Source: Synchiropus splendidus (taxonomy: Eukaryota > Chordata > Actinopteri > Syngnathiformes > Callionymidae). From it: DNA of 64,000 nucleotides. Below, piece by piece: positions 37,268 to 48,763 of the stretch (within the stretch, counting starts at the first letter, position 1; every line of letters starts with the position of its first letter). A program made the position numbers and the translations under genes. Under the pieces are notes generated by a model. That model did not search any database and was not told where the DNA came from. It was given only the letters and a program-made list of their open reading frames with translations. Location: the NCBI RefSeq assembly GCF_027744825.2, contig NC_071334.1:56360937-56424936 (forward strand). The letters are read 5' to 3'.

Positions 37268-39766
37268 TATACATACACTGTCTATGTGGGTTTTTTCAAA
37301 CTTTCATCTACTTTAGATTCATATTTCATTATGCATTATTAATAAATAAATACAACTGCTACTAAACACAACCAATAATTCTATATTACGGCCAACAATA
37401 AATCTGATACAACAAACATGTGAACACTTCTTAACTGTCTGTAAGCCAGTCCTACATGTTTTGGATGAATTGACACATACATTTATAAGAATAACATATG
37501 TTTAGTTCACTTTATAAGAAAAACCTTTAATAACGATACAATATTGGCTTCAAGCCTCGTAAACATGTGGTATAATGATCAGTAACTTAAACCAGAGAAA
37601 GGAACAAAGCACTACAGCACATGAAAAAACAAGTATTCACCCAACACAACCTGGTCACATCATTGAGGGGCACCCTCACCCCCAAAACTCCCAGTCACAG
37701 AGCTTCGATTTGTTTCCACATCTAGCCTGGGCTATATCTTAATATAGTGTACAACAGATCGTTCCAGCAGGCATTTTTCAAAGTTCAACACTGTATGCAG
37801 GCTTTAAATCACACTCGACGCTGAAGCACCAACACAACAACAGAGCTGGCGATCTCCCTTTATATGTCACACCATGGACAACAACAACCGTCACCAAATA
37901 CAGACCGAATAATTGAGACATGGGTTGCCAGATTTCTGGTGGAGTGGGTTGCCATGCTTAGCTTACTTCAGCTCAGCTTTTTTTTTTTTACAACATCAAG
38001 GTTGTTGAGAAACTTACGAAGCATCCTCCCAACGCTGCAAACACTGGCTGTGGAAACTGTGGTTGCAGAGGGTGGTGAGGATGCCGTTGACCGACTCATC
38101 CATCCTTTCCAGACACACTGTGCACTTTGGCAACTCAGTCAGCTCCATCACAGGTAAACTGGCACCCTAAAAGCAGAATAAAAGAAATTGCTTGAGCCAA
38201 AACAAAAAAACAAATGAACAAACAGTAGGCGTACACAACAAGCTCCAATACCAATAAAACGTAAAGCTTTCTCTCAACCATCAAAAGTCAACTTAAACAT
38301 GCCATTTTTAGGGTCGTAGCACTTCACCTGTTCAGATTTAATGACCTCGGCTCGTTCCACGTAGACAAGTTGACACACTGCATCTTCAATGGAGTTAAAC
38401 TGGCAGCCATTGCAGGTTTTATAAAAATTGTCTGCATCTACCTAAAGAAAAGAGACAGACGTTCAGCAGTATACTTCTACATGCTACGACTCAACGACAA
38501 AGATGATATACTGTATATACAGTGATACAATATATTACACACATCTTGGAATTCTGAGTTTAATTACCAAGCCACACTTCAGTAGTGGGAAGAATATCAA
38601 ACATGCTTGGATCAAATTGCTTCAGCGCTTGTTTGGACCCTTAGTTCTAGTGCTACTACTTTACCTGTGTGCTGAACTTAATGAGAACCATATACTGGTT
38701 AGGCGTGGAGTCCCGTATGATTTTCATGTGTTCCATAACATCATTAAAAGGAGCCATGAGCTTCATGAGATCGTGGCTGGTCATTGTGGCGGGAACAGCC
38801 AGGATACACACCATAGCGCTGCGGCAAACGTCTTCTGTCAAAGACGTCATTTTGCTACAAAAGGAAAATATATGAAATAACCATTTTGAAAGTTAAACAT
38901 TTTATCAGTCAGTGATGTGGCTCACTTGGTTTTATAGAGGTGCATGATGCCGTGGATGATCTCAACACAGGGATTCCCACTGTAAAATGATATTTGCTCA
39001 GGCAGTGGTTTGGATGCCGCACCACCCTGGGTATCTGCCTGTTGCTCAGAAGGACCATCGGAGTCGTCACCACTCCCTGGCAACAAGCAAACCAGCCGGT
39101 CAAACATGACGGTTTAAAACAGGGTGAGTAATCGTCAGAATTTCATACCTGGTTCAGGGACAAATGTCTCGATCACCATGTCTCCCATTGCTCGACTTCC
39201 AATGTGCTGGTGAAGCACTGCTGCACGTTCCAGATCCGTCTTCTTGCTCAGAGCCAGTTTGGCCAAACCTAAAGATTTGTCTTGCAGTTCCTCCTCAGAC
39301 ATCCCTTCAACTACACACAGACATACACAAAACTGACATGAAGCAGTTTGTAGAAGGAAAGAACTCAGTGCAAGTAGGTTAGTGCGGTGAGGAAATCATT
39401 ACTGGGAGAGAAATGTTTGCATTGATACAGGGATTTCACGCAAAACATGAATAACAATACATGTTTACAACAGTAATCTGTAGATAGAAACGGTCAACCA
39501 TTGGTTAAAGTGTCTTATAAAGATTATCACTGACAGTATCCAGGTCACGTAACGCGTTTTATAACGACCTTTAAACCGTAGATAAAACTACACCTCAATG
39601 AAGTTGTCGATGCGAGCTAGAGCTAATATGGTTAGCTTCCGAGCTAAAAACAACAACAACAAGGGCGACTTCTTTCCTCTAACTTACCAGCGGAATACTG
39701 GAAATTGGCAGGAGCAGGAGACTGGTCGGCCAGTTCCACACGAATCACAACCAGGGACACACTCAT
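35406..39766 (-). CDS. brap: BRCA1-associated protein (BRAP/IMP), RING E3 ligase and Ras effector
   Basis: Thirteen coding exons, in transcript order: 39688-39766, 39149-39310, 38926-39076, 38665-38854, 38328-38441, 38018-38166, 36935-37010, 36709-36847, 36473-36582, 36308-36397, 36136-36239, 35799-35938, 35406-35617. They join in phase to 571 aa (human about 592). The start, [13 protein letters not shown], matches the family. An RRM-like BRAP2 domain lies at about 120-232, a C3HC4 RING from Cys247 ([18 protein letters not shown]), a UBP-type zinc finger at about 290-365 ([13 protein letters not shown]) and a long coiled coil to about 530, before a basic tail. Known role: binds Ras, restrains KSR-dependent MAPK signalling and retains nuclear-localisation cargo in the cytoplasm. 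The exon 10 donor is weak (gttgtc). Confidence 0.97.
37215..37277. repeat. (TA)n microsatellite in a brap intron
   Basis: About 25 TA units with short GT/CA interruptions, inside the intron between brap coding exons 6 and 7. Confidence 0.95.
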
Positions 39767-40307
39767 GTGGATGGAACCGAGCCGAACGTTGAACCCAGAA
39801 TTAGCTCGGCTGCTAGCTAGTCAGCTCGAGTAGCTGGTTAGTCGCTGTTCACAGACGCCTGCGTCGATATGTCGAGTGTCGTCCACAAAGCACAAGGCGA
39901 CGGATCTTATGCGAGAGACACACGCACAGGTCGAGAATCGCCTCGCCACAGCCTTATAAAACAACTCTACTCAACATGGAGCACCGGCTGTTAATCTAAT
40001 GTCCGCGGAACAAACCACAAATTGAACCGTCTGTCAAGAGGCACTAAACGTCAACGACTTTGTATCAAGGTATTTCGATCCACGACGAACGTCAGACGCC
40101 GGAGAAAATACTTTCTGGCAGAACCCGTTCCGGGGGAACTTCAGACATAACAGTGACGTCACATCCACTGAGACGGGCAAAACGTGGACGGCATGCTTTT
40201 CTTTGCCTACCGGTTTTTCATCGATTATTTTTCTCTACAGTCAGTATCGGAGATCATAAATCAAGTAGCAGGTTTGGGTCGTTGCGGAGAAGTTACCAAC
40301 TCATAAA
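39767..40307. promoter_or_regulatory. head-to-head brap/ube2g1 intergenic region, probable bidirectional promoter
   Basis: Only 541 bases separate the two divergent start codons. The stretch 39850-40150 is much richer in CpG than its surroundings (cgtcgatatgtcgagtgtcg and similar) and no TATA box stands out on either side. Both first exons lie at its edges. Short spacing, CpG density and divergence are the usual signs of a shared housekeeping promoter; the transcription start sites are not determined. Confidence 0.7.
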
Positions 40308-41769
40308 ATGAGCAAGCAGTCGTCTTTACTACTGCGAAAGCAACTGGCAGGTAAGTCAACTCTGTGCCACGGTTGACATTTATAAGACGTTAAATATGAC
40401 ACATGAAAGTCTTGGACTTGAGATATCGCAGTGGAACTTGGGTTTTGTTGAAGCTCACACTCAAGGTGTCGTGTCCCGCAGGCTGGCATCGTGTCGTAGC
40501 TGTTATGACACAACACAACTTGTGTCCATTAAGGCCAATTATTTCAAATATTCTATTTTAGAGTTGAATAAAAACCCAGTGGATGGTTTTTCCGCCGGCC
40601 TTGTCGACGACGATAACATCTTTAAATGGGAAGTGGTCGTCATCGGACCTCAAGACACACCATTGTAAGTAGTTGCTTTTATTATTATTATTATTATTAT
40701 TCGTTTAACAACATGTAATGTTTTGTTCATTTTACAGATGTAAATGAAACTTTTTTTTTTTTGCTCACTGCTTCAAAGTAGACGGACAGAATAAAAGGTG
40801 AAGAGGAGAGTGCAGGCAGGGTGGGTCAACAACAGAGGCCAGGTCCAGATGGTTTGGACATGCTGGTTGAAGAATGTTAGAGATGGAGGTAGTAGGTGAA
40901 CGAAAGTGAGGTTCATGGATGTGGTAAAGGAGGACATCGAAGGATGTGACTAGGGAGCATGAGCAACATCCCCATTCCGATTTATTTCCAGCCTAGTTTT
41001 GTTATGTCCATTGTTGTGTCTCAGGAATAGTCCATGTTAAAAACATGGAAGAATTTCAAGCCAACTATTTGTAGCCTCTTCTCTGAGGTCCTCATCTTCA
41101 TCTGTCTGCTCATTCATTTCAAGCGAGGGAGGATTCTTCAAAGCCATCCTAACATTTCCTCGTGACTATCCGCTGCGGCCTCCCAAAATGAAGTTCATCA
41201 CCGAAATCTGGCATCCCAATGGTGAGAAGAACTCGGTCGGGTTTAATGCCGATCCTTAATTCTTACTGTCCACGTCTTGAACCATTGAAAGGCCGAATGT
41301 GCCAAACCATTTTGTGCTTCACGAACATCGTCTTTGGTCTGTTCTTTTCGTGCAGTTGCCAAAAATGGAGATGTATGTATTTCGATATTGCATGAACCCG
41401 GTGAGGACAAATACGGCTACGAGAAGCCCGAGGAGCGTTGGCTGCCGATCCACACTGTGGAGACCATCATGATCAGCGTCATCTCCATGTTGGCAGATCC
41501 CAATAGTGACTCCCCTGCCAATGTGGATGCAGCAGTAAGTTGTCACTGACTGAAGTAATGTGTTGCAAATCACAGTGCTAGTAACAAGCTATAAGTGAGT
41601 AACTATTTGACTCCTGATGCAATCGAGTTCAACCTGGTACCAAGTGACTCATGTGTTGTGTTATTATTCTGTTTTCATGCAGAAAGAGTGGCGGGAGGAC
41701 CCAACTGGAGTGTTTAGGAAAAAAGTTGCACGCTGTGTGCGGAAAAGTCAGGAGACGGCGTTTGACTGA
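40308..41769 (+). CDS. ube2g1: ubiquitin-conjugating enzyme E2 G1-like
   Basis: Five coding exons: 40308-40350, 40562-40664, 41124-41221, 41356-41534, 41683-41769. They join to 169 aa (human UBE2G1 170). The UBC fold is complete: N-terminal helix LLLRKQLAELNKNPVDGFSA, the WHPN motif, catalytic Cys89 in NGDVCISIL, the acidic loop GEDKYGYEKPEERW typical of the G/R E2 subclass, and the C-terminal VARCVRKSQETAF. These E2s charge ubiquitin for, mainly, Lys48-linked chain formation and ER-associated degradation. The first 50 residues differ from the UBE2G1 I recall (MSKQSS start, DDDNIFKWEVVVIGPQDTPF), so this may be one of two fish paralogues. It shares its upstream region with brap. Confidence 0.93.
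40790..40975 (+). mobile_element. LINE fragment in ube2g1 intron 2 (reverse-transcriptase C-terminal tail)
   Basis: The reading RFMDVVKEDIEG, preceded by a W-x-G-type segment (GQVQMVWTCW), matches the C-terminal tail common in fish RTE-like reverse-transcriptase ORFs. Stops and a short length show it is a relic. Its limits are approximate. Confidence 0.4.
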
Positions 41770-42070
41770 GTCTGATTTGTTCAATAGTAAGTCTGCTTTC
41801 ATGTGACAAGACTGTTTCTCTCCGTTTGTACAATTTATAGCTCATACTAATGTCCCACTTCAGGTCAGAACCAGTCACGATGCCTGAAGTAGAATGTGAA
41901 GGACAACTAACATGCTTCCAGCAGCCGGAGACAACCGTCATTTGTTAGCATTGGCTACAATATATTTTGTTACCAGACTTATTTATAAAAAGTAAAAGTT
42001 ATAAAAAGTTAAGATACAGCTCTTTATTGCTTTACTATTGCGACAGCACTATAAGGGGATGAATAATAAT

Positions 42071-42095
42071 CCTTCCTTCCTTCCTTCCTTCCTTC
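42071..42095. repeat. (TTCC)n microsatellite
   Basis: Six tandem ccTT tetranucleotides between ube2g1 and arpc3. Confidence 0.9.
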
Positions 42096-42453
42096 TCACA
42101 TTTTGAGTGCACTTGAGGAAAAATATTTTTAACCACTCAACCAAGTCAACCTAAAGACCATTGATTCAAGGGTTTGCAGAAAAATGTGCTTGTGATTGAA
42201 GTACTATGCAACATGAGGGTTCAATGATTTATATGACGCCTTGCCTGCCACTGTTCTGTACGTTTTAGTTTTACGATCAGAAGGCTCATGTCTGGCATGC
42301 TACACCATTCTGAACAAGGACCTGAGATTCAGTTCATTCTTTCAACTGGGAATAAAATTTGCCTTACAGATGTGTACACATGGTGCGTCTTTCACTTGTT
42401 TGCATGGAGGTGAAAATTACAAAAACAAACTTTCCACTCATATTAATAATCGC

Positions 42454-42459
42454 TTTATT
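42454..42459 (-). terminator. arpc3 polyadenylation signal
   Basis: AATAAA on the minus strand, about 150 bases after the arpc3 stop codon. Confidence 0.65.
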
Positions 42460-42603
42460 CAATTAAGCTCCAGCTCAATATGATCAACAGCCGTACATAC
42501 CCTTGAACTCAAAAAATATAAAATCTCGCCCTAACAAAAGGTGACCACTCGCCGCTGAACCTCAAAGAATATCCATTCAACTCCCTGCTGGTGCTGAGGA
42601 CGA

Positions 42604-44594
42604 TCACAGGCCGGGCGCTGACAGGCTCTTGTTCATGAACTGCTTCTTGACGAAACATACCCACCACTGGAAAGGACAGACAGGGGAAAAGGCTTGACAC
42701 GAAAACAACAATTTGTTCACCTCCAAGACACAGAAACCAAAGACCCATTACCCCTGGTTTGGATTAGAAAATTTGAATTGGTTCTGCTGCCACTTTGATA
42801 AACCAGTTTGTTGACAACCCAACTTGTGCAGCAAAACAAGAGTGCCCCCTACTGAAAAGGTTGCGGTAGACCACCATAATTCAAGACGAGGACATTGCCT
42901 GATGTAATGAATTTCATTTTTTTCCCCATCAGTTAGTGATAGAAAAGGTGTGCAACGGTTCAGCATGAAGACACAAGAAATAAGAATTTAATCTGCAGTT
43001 ACCGTGCCACCTGTGTGAGTTATCATGACTATTATTATCTTGGCTACGTCTCACCTTGCTGGGCTTGTCGGTTTGGGGATCGAACACACGGTCACATAGT
43101 CTCAAGCCAGTCTCCTGTCGGATCTGCTGAAGGTACGCCCTCATTGTCTCTGTAAAGATCAACAATGGCAGAATATCAGAGAGATTTTCATGCAAAACGT
43201 AGGGGAAGGTAATATAAGGTTGGATGGTGTAGACACTTACCGTCCTCCTGCTTGTTCGCAGGCTTAGCATACATTGCATTCAGAGGGAAGCCAGGTTCAC
43301 CAGGAATGGGGAAGTTAGTGATACCCAGTGTGTACATTTCCTTCTCTCCTTGGCCCCTGGAACTGCACTACACAGCACACGGCAGAATGATGTCAAATCC
43401 TCCGCCTTGTATGAGTGACATTTTTTCCAAGAGCTGGAATAAATAGGTAGCTTACTTTTTGTAGCTTCTTCAGGCATTCAGAAATGTAGAGCGTGACATA
43501 GATCAGAGTCCTGTCAGCCTCGTTCTAAACCAAAAAAGAAATCAAGACTTGGATGATAAAATCAAAATAAGCATTATTGAGTTTAACATTCACAGGTTTC
43601 ATAGTTTAAATCCCAGGCAACTCTGGCTGCAGTGAGCAAGTTGAGACAGGAAGAAGAATTCAGTCTCCGCCATCCGAGGAGAAAATGTAGCAAACAAATT
43701 GTAGGTGTACAAAATGTAGTAAACCTCTTACTCCTGAGGTATTAAGACAGATGAATGATGAGGTAATTTCAAGTCATTTTAAAATAACTTCAAAGCCGAC
43801 TTTTTTTTTTTTTTACACAATATTCTAGTGGCAGTAAATTTCCACACCGAAAACTCTCACCTTGATTTCATAGTTCTTGAAGAAAACATTGGCTTTAAAG
43901 TAGTAGATTGCCTCATCAATAATGTCAGAATCGATGCCTGCAAAAGACAAGTCACGTCAAAATACAGCTCAAATTATCTCACACCAAACAGTCATCTGCT
44001 AGTGTGGCTGAAATTAAAATGTTTTCATTCACAATAAATGTGAGTTGCATCTCTTTGGAACAGAGTTTTGAATTGTAGTTTTCTCGCAGTTTACCATATA
44101 TGGAACTAAAGTGAGATTCCTGTGTAAACAAGGAAGGAAAAAACAGCACTGTGTGCATTCTGGTGGACATTCAGCAAACTAAAGGAGGGTGTGATCTCAC
44201 CATCTCCTCTGGCTGGTCCCTTAAACTGGGTTTTAAGGGGCAACAGAGCCATGTTGCCCACCAACCTGATGTCGGGACTCATCAGACTCGAGTGATACGC
44301 CTGAAGACAGAGAAGATGACACGTAGGTAAAACTGCAAAGCACATGCCATCACACAGATCATACGATTTTGCTTCCAATTCTAAGCCACATATTCAATCT
44401 GCGACAATGTAGCTGTATTTCCGCAGTATTTTCAATGTATTCATATTTCAGAATTGGAAAATGCTACTGCTGGAATTAGCCCGCTAAGCTAACTTGTCAA
44501 CCCGCATTTCTTAGGGTTTTCTTGTGCTACTCCACAGCCCTGGCCATTTACAGCTGTACACGACGATAACCAACGACCGTTTACTCACCGGCAT
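42604..44594 (-). CDS. arpc3: actin-related protein 2/3 complex subunit 3 (ARPC3, p21-Arc)
   Basis: Seven coding exons in transcript order: 44589-44594, 44201-44300, 43861-43937, 43456-43524, 43241-43367, 43055-43149, 42604-42666. They join in frame to 178 aa, the same as human. Diagnostic stretches are [71 protein letters not shown] and the [15 protein letters not shown]-terminus. The subunit sits in the Arp2/3 complex that nucleates branched actin filaments at the cell cortex. The first coding exon carries only ATGCCG. The gene lies 353 bases downstream of gpn3 on the same strand, an arrangement I recall as adjacent in human too. Confidence 0.98.
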
Positions 44595-44946
44595 GTTGTA
44601 AAATAGCTATTCGACTGTTGATCGAAAGAAGTATTTGCACCGAGAGATGCTGCTTCCGCCTGTCCAACCCTTCAGCGAAACAGGAAGTGGTCACATGGCA
44701 ACCCCTTTGACGGACACGCGGTGGCGCTAATTCCCAAATAAGACACTGACAAATTCGCTTCAGAAATGTTTTTATTAAAAAATATATCATCGACAACTCT
44801 TAAATAGAACACGAACTTTAAAAATATAAAGACAAAAAAAACCCCACACATTCGGATGTTCTTCAACAACAGTCTTGCGTGAAGAAGTTGAAAGGTCAAC
44901 AAGCTCTTTATTCATATGTCATTTAAAAAAACATTATTCACATCAT
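44595..44946. other. gpn3-arpc3 intergenic region
   Basis: It holds the gpn3 3' UTR and poly(A) signal on the high-coordinate side and the arpc3 5' UTR and promoter on the low-coordinate side (GC-richer 44620-44730). Confidence 0.6.
44907..44912 (-). terminator. gpn3 polyadenylation signal
   Basis: AATAAA on the minus strand, 35 bases past the gpn3 stop codon, implying a very short 3' UTR. Another tttatt-type word near 44768 is an alternative. Confidence 0.65.
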
Positions 44947-47524
44947 TCAGCTTCCTGTTTTGTCTTGGAAAATCTCATCATAGTTAATGTTATCAGGGTC
45001 CTCAGCAGTCTCCTGGAGCAAAAATACAATCACGTCAGGGACACACTCATCAGTCTTTTTGTTTTTCATTCAATCATTGTTTTTCATTGTTGCCATGGTC
45101 GAATCTTCATATTCTGAATTACCTTTGGCTCCTTGAATTCCAGGTCTTCCCCATACTGTATAGAGAAGTCGATGTGCTGCAGTACAATGTTGACTCCTTC
45201 TTCATCAAGTCGGTCAAAAGGCAGGAATCGAACCATACTGTAGTCATCAATCTGGAAACATAAACAGCAATCACTCCAGCTGAAATCGACAGGGAGAGGA
45301 GGTAAAGATGCTGCCAATAAATTGTAGAAAGCACTTACGAGTCCGCAGATGGCTGCTGTTAGCTTCTTAAATTTCTTACTTCTGATTGTGTCAGAGCTGT
45401 CATCCATCATGGAGTACATGTCTGGATCAAGGTACCTTGTAAACATAGTCTTCATTTTATGTACATTTTGAAGCATTTCATAGACTTTGAAACAAGTCTT
45501 TGGAATCATGATTTGTATTTCAAGATACTGAGATATACAGTGGTTCCTCGGTTCTCGACCACAATCCGTTCCAGACGACCGTTGGAGAAGCGATTTTTTT
45601 TTCGAAATCTGAATCGATTTTTCCCATTACACTTAATGGAAAAGGAAATAATGCGTTTCAAGCCTTAAAATAGGCTTTTGTGGGAGTGAATGTAGAGTGT
45701 CTGCTGCAGGTGCGCTGTTCGTCTATGTGTGTGGCCGCTGCATGTGGGAGGGATTGCAGAGTGAGTGACGTCTCTCCAGAAGTGAAGAGGTGCCCGGTGC
45801 GTGTCCAGCTCTGAATGTGCGCTTCTGTGCAGTTTGGCTGTGACAAAGTCATAAACCAAGTCACGCTCTGTCCCAGACTCGCCTCATTCCTGTCCCAGCT
45901 CCAGCCCACAACAGGACATCAAACCCTGGAGTGTGGGCTCCAGCCTCGGAGGTGTGGAGAGCGAGCACCTCCCCTGTGACACTCTACCACGGTCCAGTGC
46001 GGAGACAGGAAAGGTTTTACACCTCATATGAAAAAAAAAAAAAAAACAGTCTGTAAATGTAGCTAACGGGACACAGAGGCTGCGTTATACACAATAACAG
46101 TTTTGTCCTGCTTTTTTCGGGGGCATTCGAGTTCTGGATTTTCGTTCGAAATCCGAAGCAAAAGAATCTCTGAATTTTTGTACGAACTCTGATTTGTTCA
46201 AATTCTGGGACGTTCGAAAACCGAGGTACCACTGTATATAAATTTCTGTGTTGTCAATATCTAAAGTTACTTGCAAGAAGATCAGTTGACATCAGATAAA
46301 AAATTGTCTCTGTACCCTGGAATCCACTATATGCAAACACCAAAAAGACAATTACTTCTCAATTTCCTTCTTGGCTTTGGGATTGAGAAGATCCATCTTT
46401 GTCATGATGTTTACTTGTGGTATCTCTAATGATACCATGGTACTCAGAGCAGCCATGACTCCAGAGATGAACTGCCGCAAAACAGAAAAGGGACACACGC
46501 ATTTTAGCAGCGATTGCGAGGGAATTGCAGCTATAAATTCTCACCTTGAAAGACTCAACCATGAACTGCGAGTCCACCAGGAAGACCCCGCAAACCCGAA
46601 ATTCCCATTGTTGGAGCTGGTCGACTAGTTGCCTCATGACAGGGAGGTGTGTGTAGAGTTCAATTTGACCTTCATTTAAAAACAAAATCCACAGGTGAAC
46701 ATTGAACAAGAGAGAGTGGTGACCATCGCTTTATGCTTTTTGTTGGGGCAGCTGTATGAATGTCAAACAGTCATTCAAAATGTGACATTTAGCAGCATTT
46801 CATAAAAAAGGTTTTGGGTGGCCATAATTGGGTGACTACCTGGGCAATCAAAGAGGATGTAGTCATCTTCCATGTGACCCAAACTTTCCTCCAGCCAGTC
46901 AAAGTTATTTGCAAAGTACTCCATGCAAAAGACCAGGCCTCCATTTGGTCCAAACCGAAGAGAGTCATCCTCCATCACATCATCCACCTGGATAAGTTCC
47001 CGGATGTCTGGAAGCAGAACAGTGGTTCTCAGTAGCTCGTGGATGACAATACAAAGTTCACCTATTATTATACAGCTAAAACTATGATCATTCTCAACTG
47101 GTCCCTCCATAAAAGAAAGATGCAGTGGAGCACATTTTTTCAGCTCTTCAGGATGTGAACACAAAAACGACATTGCTAGTCAAGAGCTATTCTCACAATA
47201 AATAATGTCCCTCAGAGTATGATAAAACAAGACTTGACTCACCTGCCAGTATCGGATAGTCGAAGTGCTCGGCAGCCGGATCCAAATTGACCACCTGAAC
47301 CGAGCGGTTTAAAGTCTCCGAATGTTTCACCATCGTGGAGCAGTAGGTGCTCTGAAAACGAAGCATTACACACGAAAACATGGCCACAAACAAATAGCTG
47401 TGTTTACGTTGAAACGCGCATTAGCAGTTGGCTAACACTCTACTACAACAGACGACTGATAACTTTGGCGACTTACCTTACCGCTCCCCGCGGGGCCCAT
47501 CACGATCTGGGCGAAACGAGGCAT
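44947..47524 (-). CDS. gpn3: GPN-loop GTPase 3
   Basis: Eight coding exons in transcript order: 47477-47524, 47243-47351, 46840-47007, 46545-46669, 46356-46471, 45339-45435, 45123-45251, 44947-45012. They join to 285 aa (human 284). The P-loop GPAGSGKST is at residues 10-18, the signature Gly-Pro-Asn insertion at 72-74 (FGPNGGLVF), a DCPGQIE switch follows, and the TKMD guanine-specificity motif is at 174-177. GPN GTPases form homo- and heterodimers in the cytoplasm and are needed for assembly and nuclear import of RNA polymerase II. The C-terminus ([13 protein letters not shown]) differs from the human tail. An intron holds a pogo-like MITE (45538-46234). The gene is head-to-head with rnf170. 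Confidence 0.97.
45538..46234 (-). mobile_element. pogo/Tc1-mariner-like MITE, copy 2, in gpn3 intron
   Basis: It starts CAGTGGTTCCTCGGTTCTCG at 45538 after TA (45536-45537) and ends with tcgaaaaccgaggtaccact-g at 46234 before TA (46235-46236), giving well-preserved inverted repeats with a TA duplication. The 697-bp body is the same element as 17311-17971 in the opposite orientation. It lies in the intron between gpn3 coding exons 5 and 6. Confidence 0.85.
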
Positions 47525-48083
47525 GTTGTCAAATAAATATGTCGTCGTTTTAAAAAAGGTTCAACGCAGAGAACACATGCGCACAAACGCCGATGAGAAG
47601 CAGCGCAACATGTTCTTCTTCTCGCACATTAGAACAACTTGTGAAGCTCAATACTGCCGGCAGGCGGTTACTCTGTGAACTGCAGCACATTATTTTGTAT
47701 CGTTATTTTTTTCCGTTCCAAAATGTTTTTCACTCTTATTTAATGTATCTAAGTTCGTGTTAATATAAATGAGGCACAACTGTGCCGTGGTCGATCGACG
47801 TGAATGGTGCTAATGTGAGCGCTAAAAGAGAAGATTGTCCTCTCGTGTCATTTGTTGCGTCTTTGGCTGTGGAGTTGTTCCCTGTCGAGCAAGGCTAACT
47901 GGCACTTCGATTAATTCCATGTCGCTACGTTCATAGGATAAACGGCAGCGGATTAACCGTTGAATATAACACCGGGCGAGTTACCACAGCGATATCTACA
48001 TTGCATCTGACGGGGGAGAGTATCGACCAGTGCGGCTTTCAAAGCTAACGCTAAACTTAGCTTACGTCCACTAAGTCACTGAC
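47525..48083. promoter_or_regulatory. gpn3/rnf170 divergent promoter region
   Basis: Divergent genes, with the gpn3 ATG at 47524 and the rnf170 leader exon ending at 48113. The region 47470-47600 is CpG-rich and 47980-48060 moderately so. A shared promoter is inferred from spacing and orientation; start sites are unknown. Confidence 0.6.
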
Positions 48084-48386
48084 ATGACAGACGTTACTTT
48101 TTTGCGAAATAAGGTGAGTGTCTGTTTTCTTCAAGGTGAGTGTCTGTTTTCTTTAGGTGTTATTAATACGACGCCAGCGTTGCTTCTGTTTCTTATGGCG
48201 ATTACTGGCAGATACAGTAAACTTATTTGACATATTCACGTTCCTCTTGAATCCCCTCGGTTTTTATTATCGTTTTTAAAGGCGTGGCACATATATTCCG
48301 ACAGAAGACATGGCGATATTTTCGTCTCAACTGTCTCAGCCAACGGTGTTTCTCCCTGTGTCTCACAGCACCGTGGCGGGCTATGA
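48084..48386 (+). other. rnf170 upstream ORF in leader (spliced)
   Basis: The leader exon contains ATG at 48084 and ten open codons (MTDVTFLRNK) up to the donor at 48114. If joined to the acceptor before 48369, the frame continues five codons and stops at TGA ending 48386. That is nine bases before the main start at 48396. It may lower initiation at the main ATG; this is an inference from the splice choice. Confidence 0.45.
48111..48154 (+). repeat. 22-bp tandem duplication containing the rnf170 leader splice donor
   Basis: Two adjacent 22-base units (48111-48132 and 48133-48154), each opening aaggtgagtgtctgttttct, differ at one base. Each carries the same donor, so two equal donors lie 22 bases apart (48114 and 48136). 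Confidence 0.9.
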
Positions 48387-48395
48387 GAGCGGGTA

Positions 48396-48716
48396 ATGGG
48401 GGACAGTCGATGTCAAGACGTGGACTACCTCATCCAAGACGAGGACACGCTGATCGAGGGCGTGAGCAACCAGGTCTTGTTTGTCGTTGTGCTCAGTGTC
48501 GCCTTCCTGGCAGGCATCCTGACCCTGCTCTGTAGGTAAGTTGCTCTCACTCTCTGTTTGCCGCCCTATTGAACTGATATTACAGCTGAACGGTTCAAAC
48601 CTTCTTGTCTGTTGTCTGTTATTATCCAGACAAGAACAGCAGAACATTCATCCTGAGAATCAGGAGCACGTCCGAGCAGTCCGACAGCAGCTACAGTCAG
48701 AGCAGGTAAGAATGAG

Positions 48717-48763
<47 letters not shown>

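Noticed and set aside
45658..45909. 83-codon ORF in gpn3 intron
   Set aside because: Lies wholly in the pogo-like MITE and recurs in the copy at 17.7 kb.
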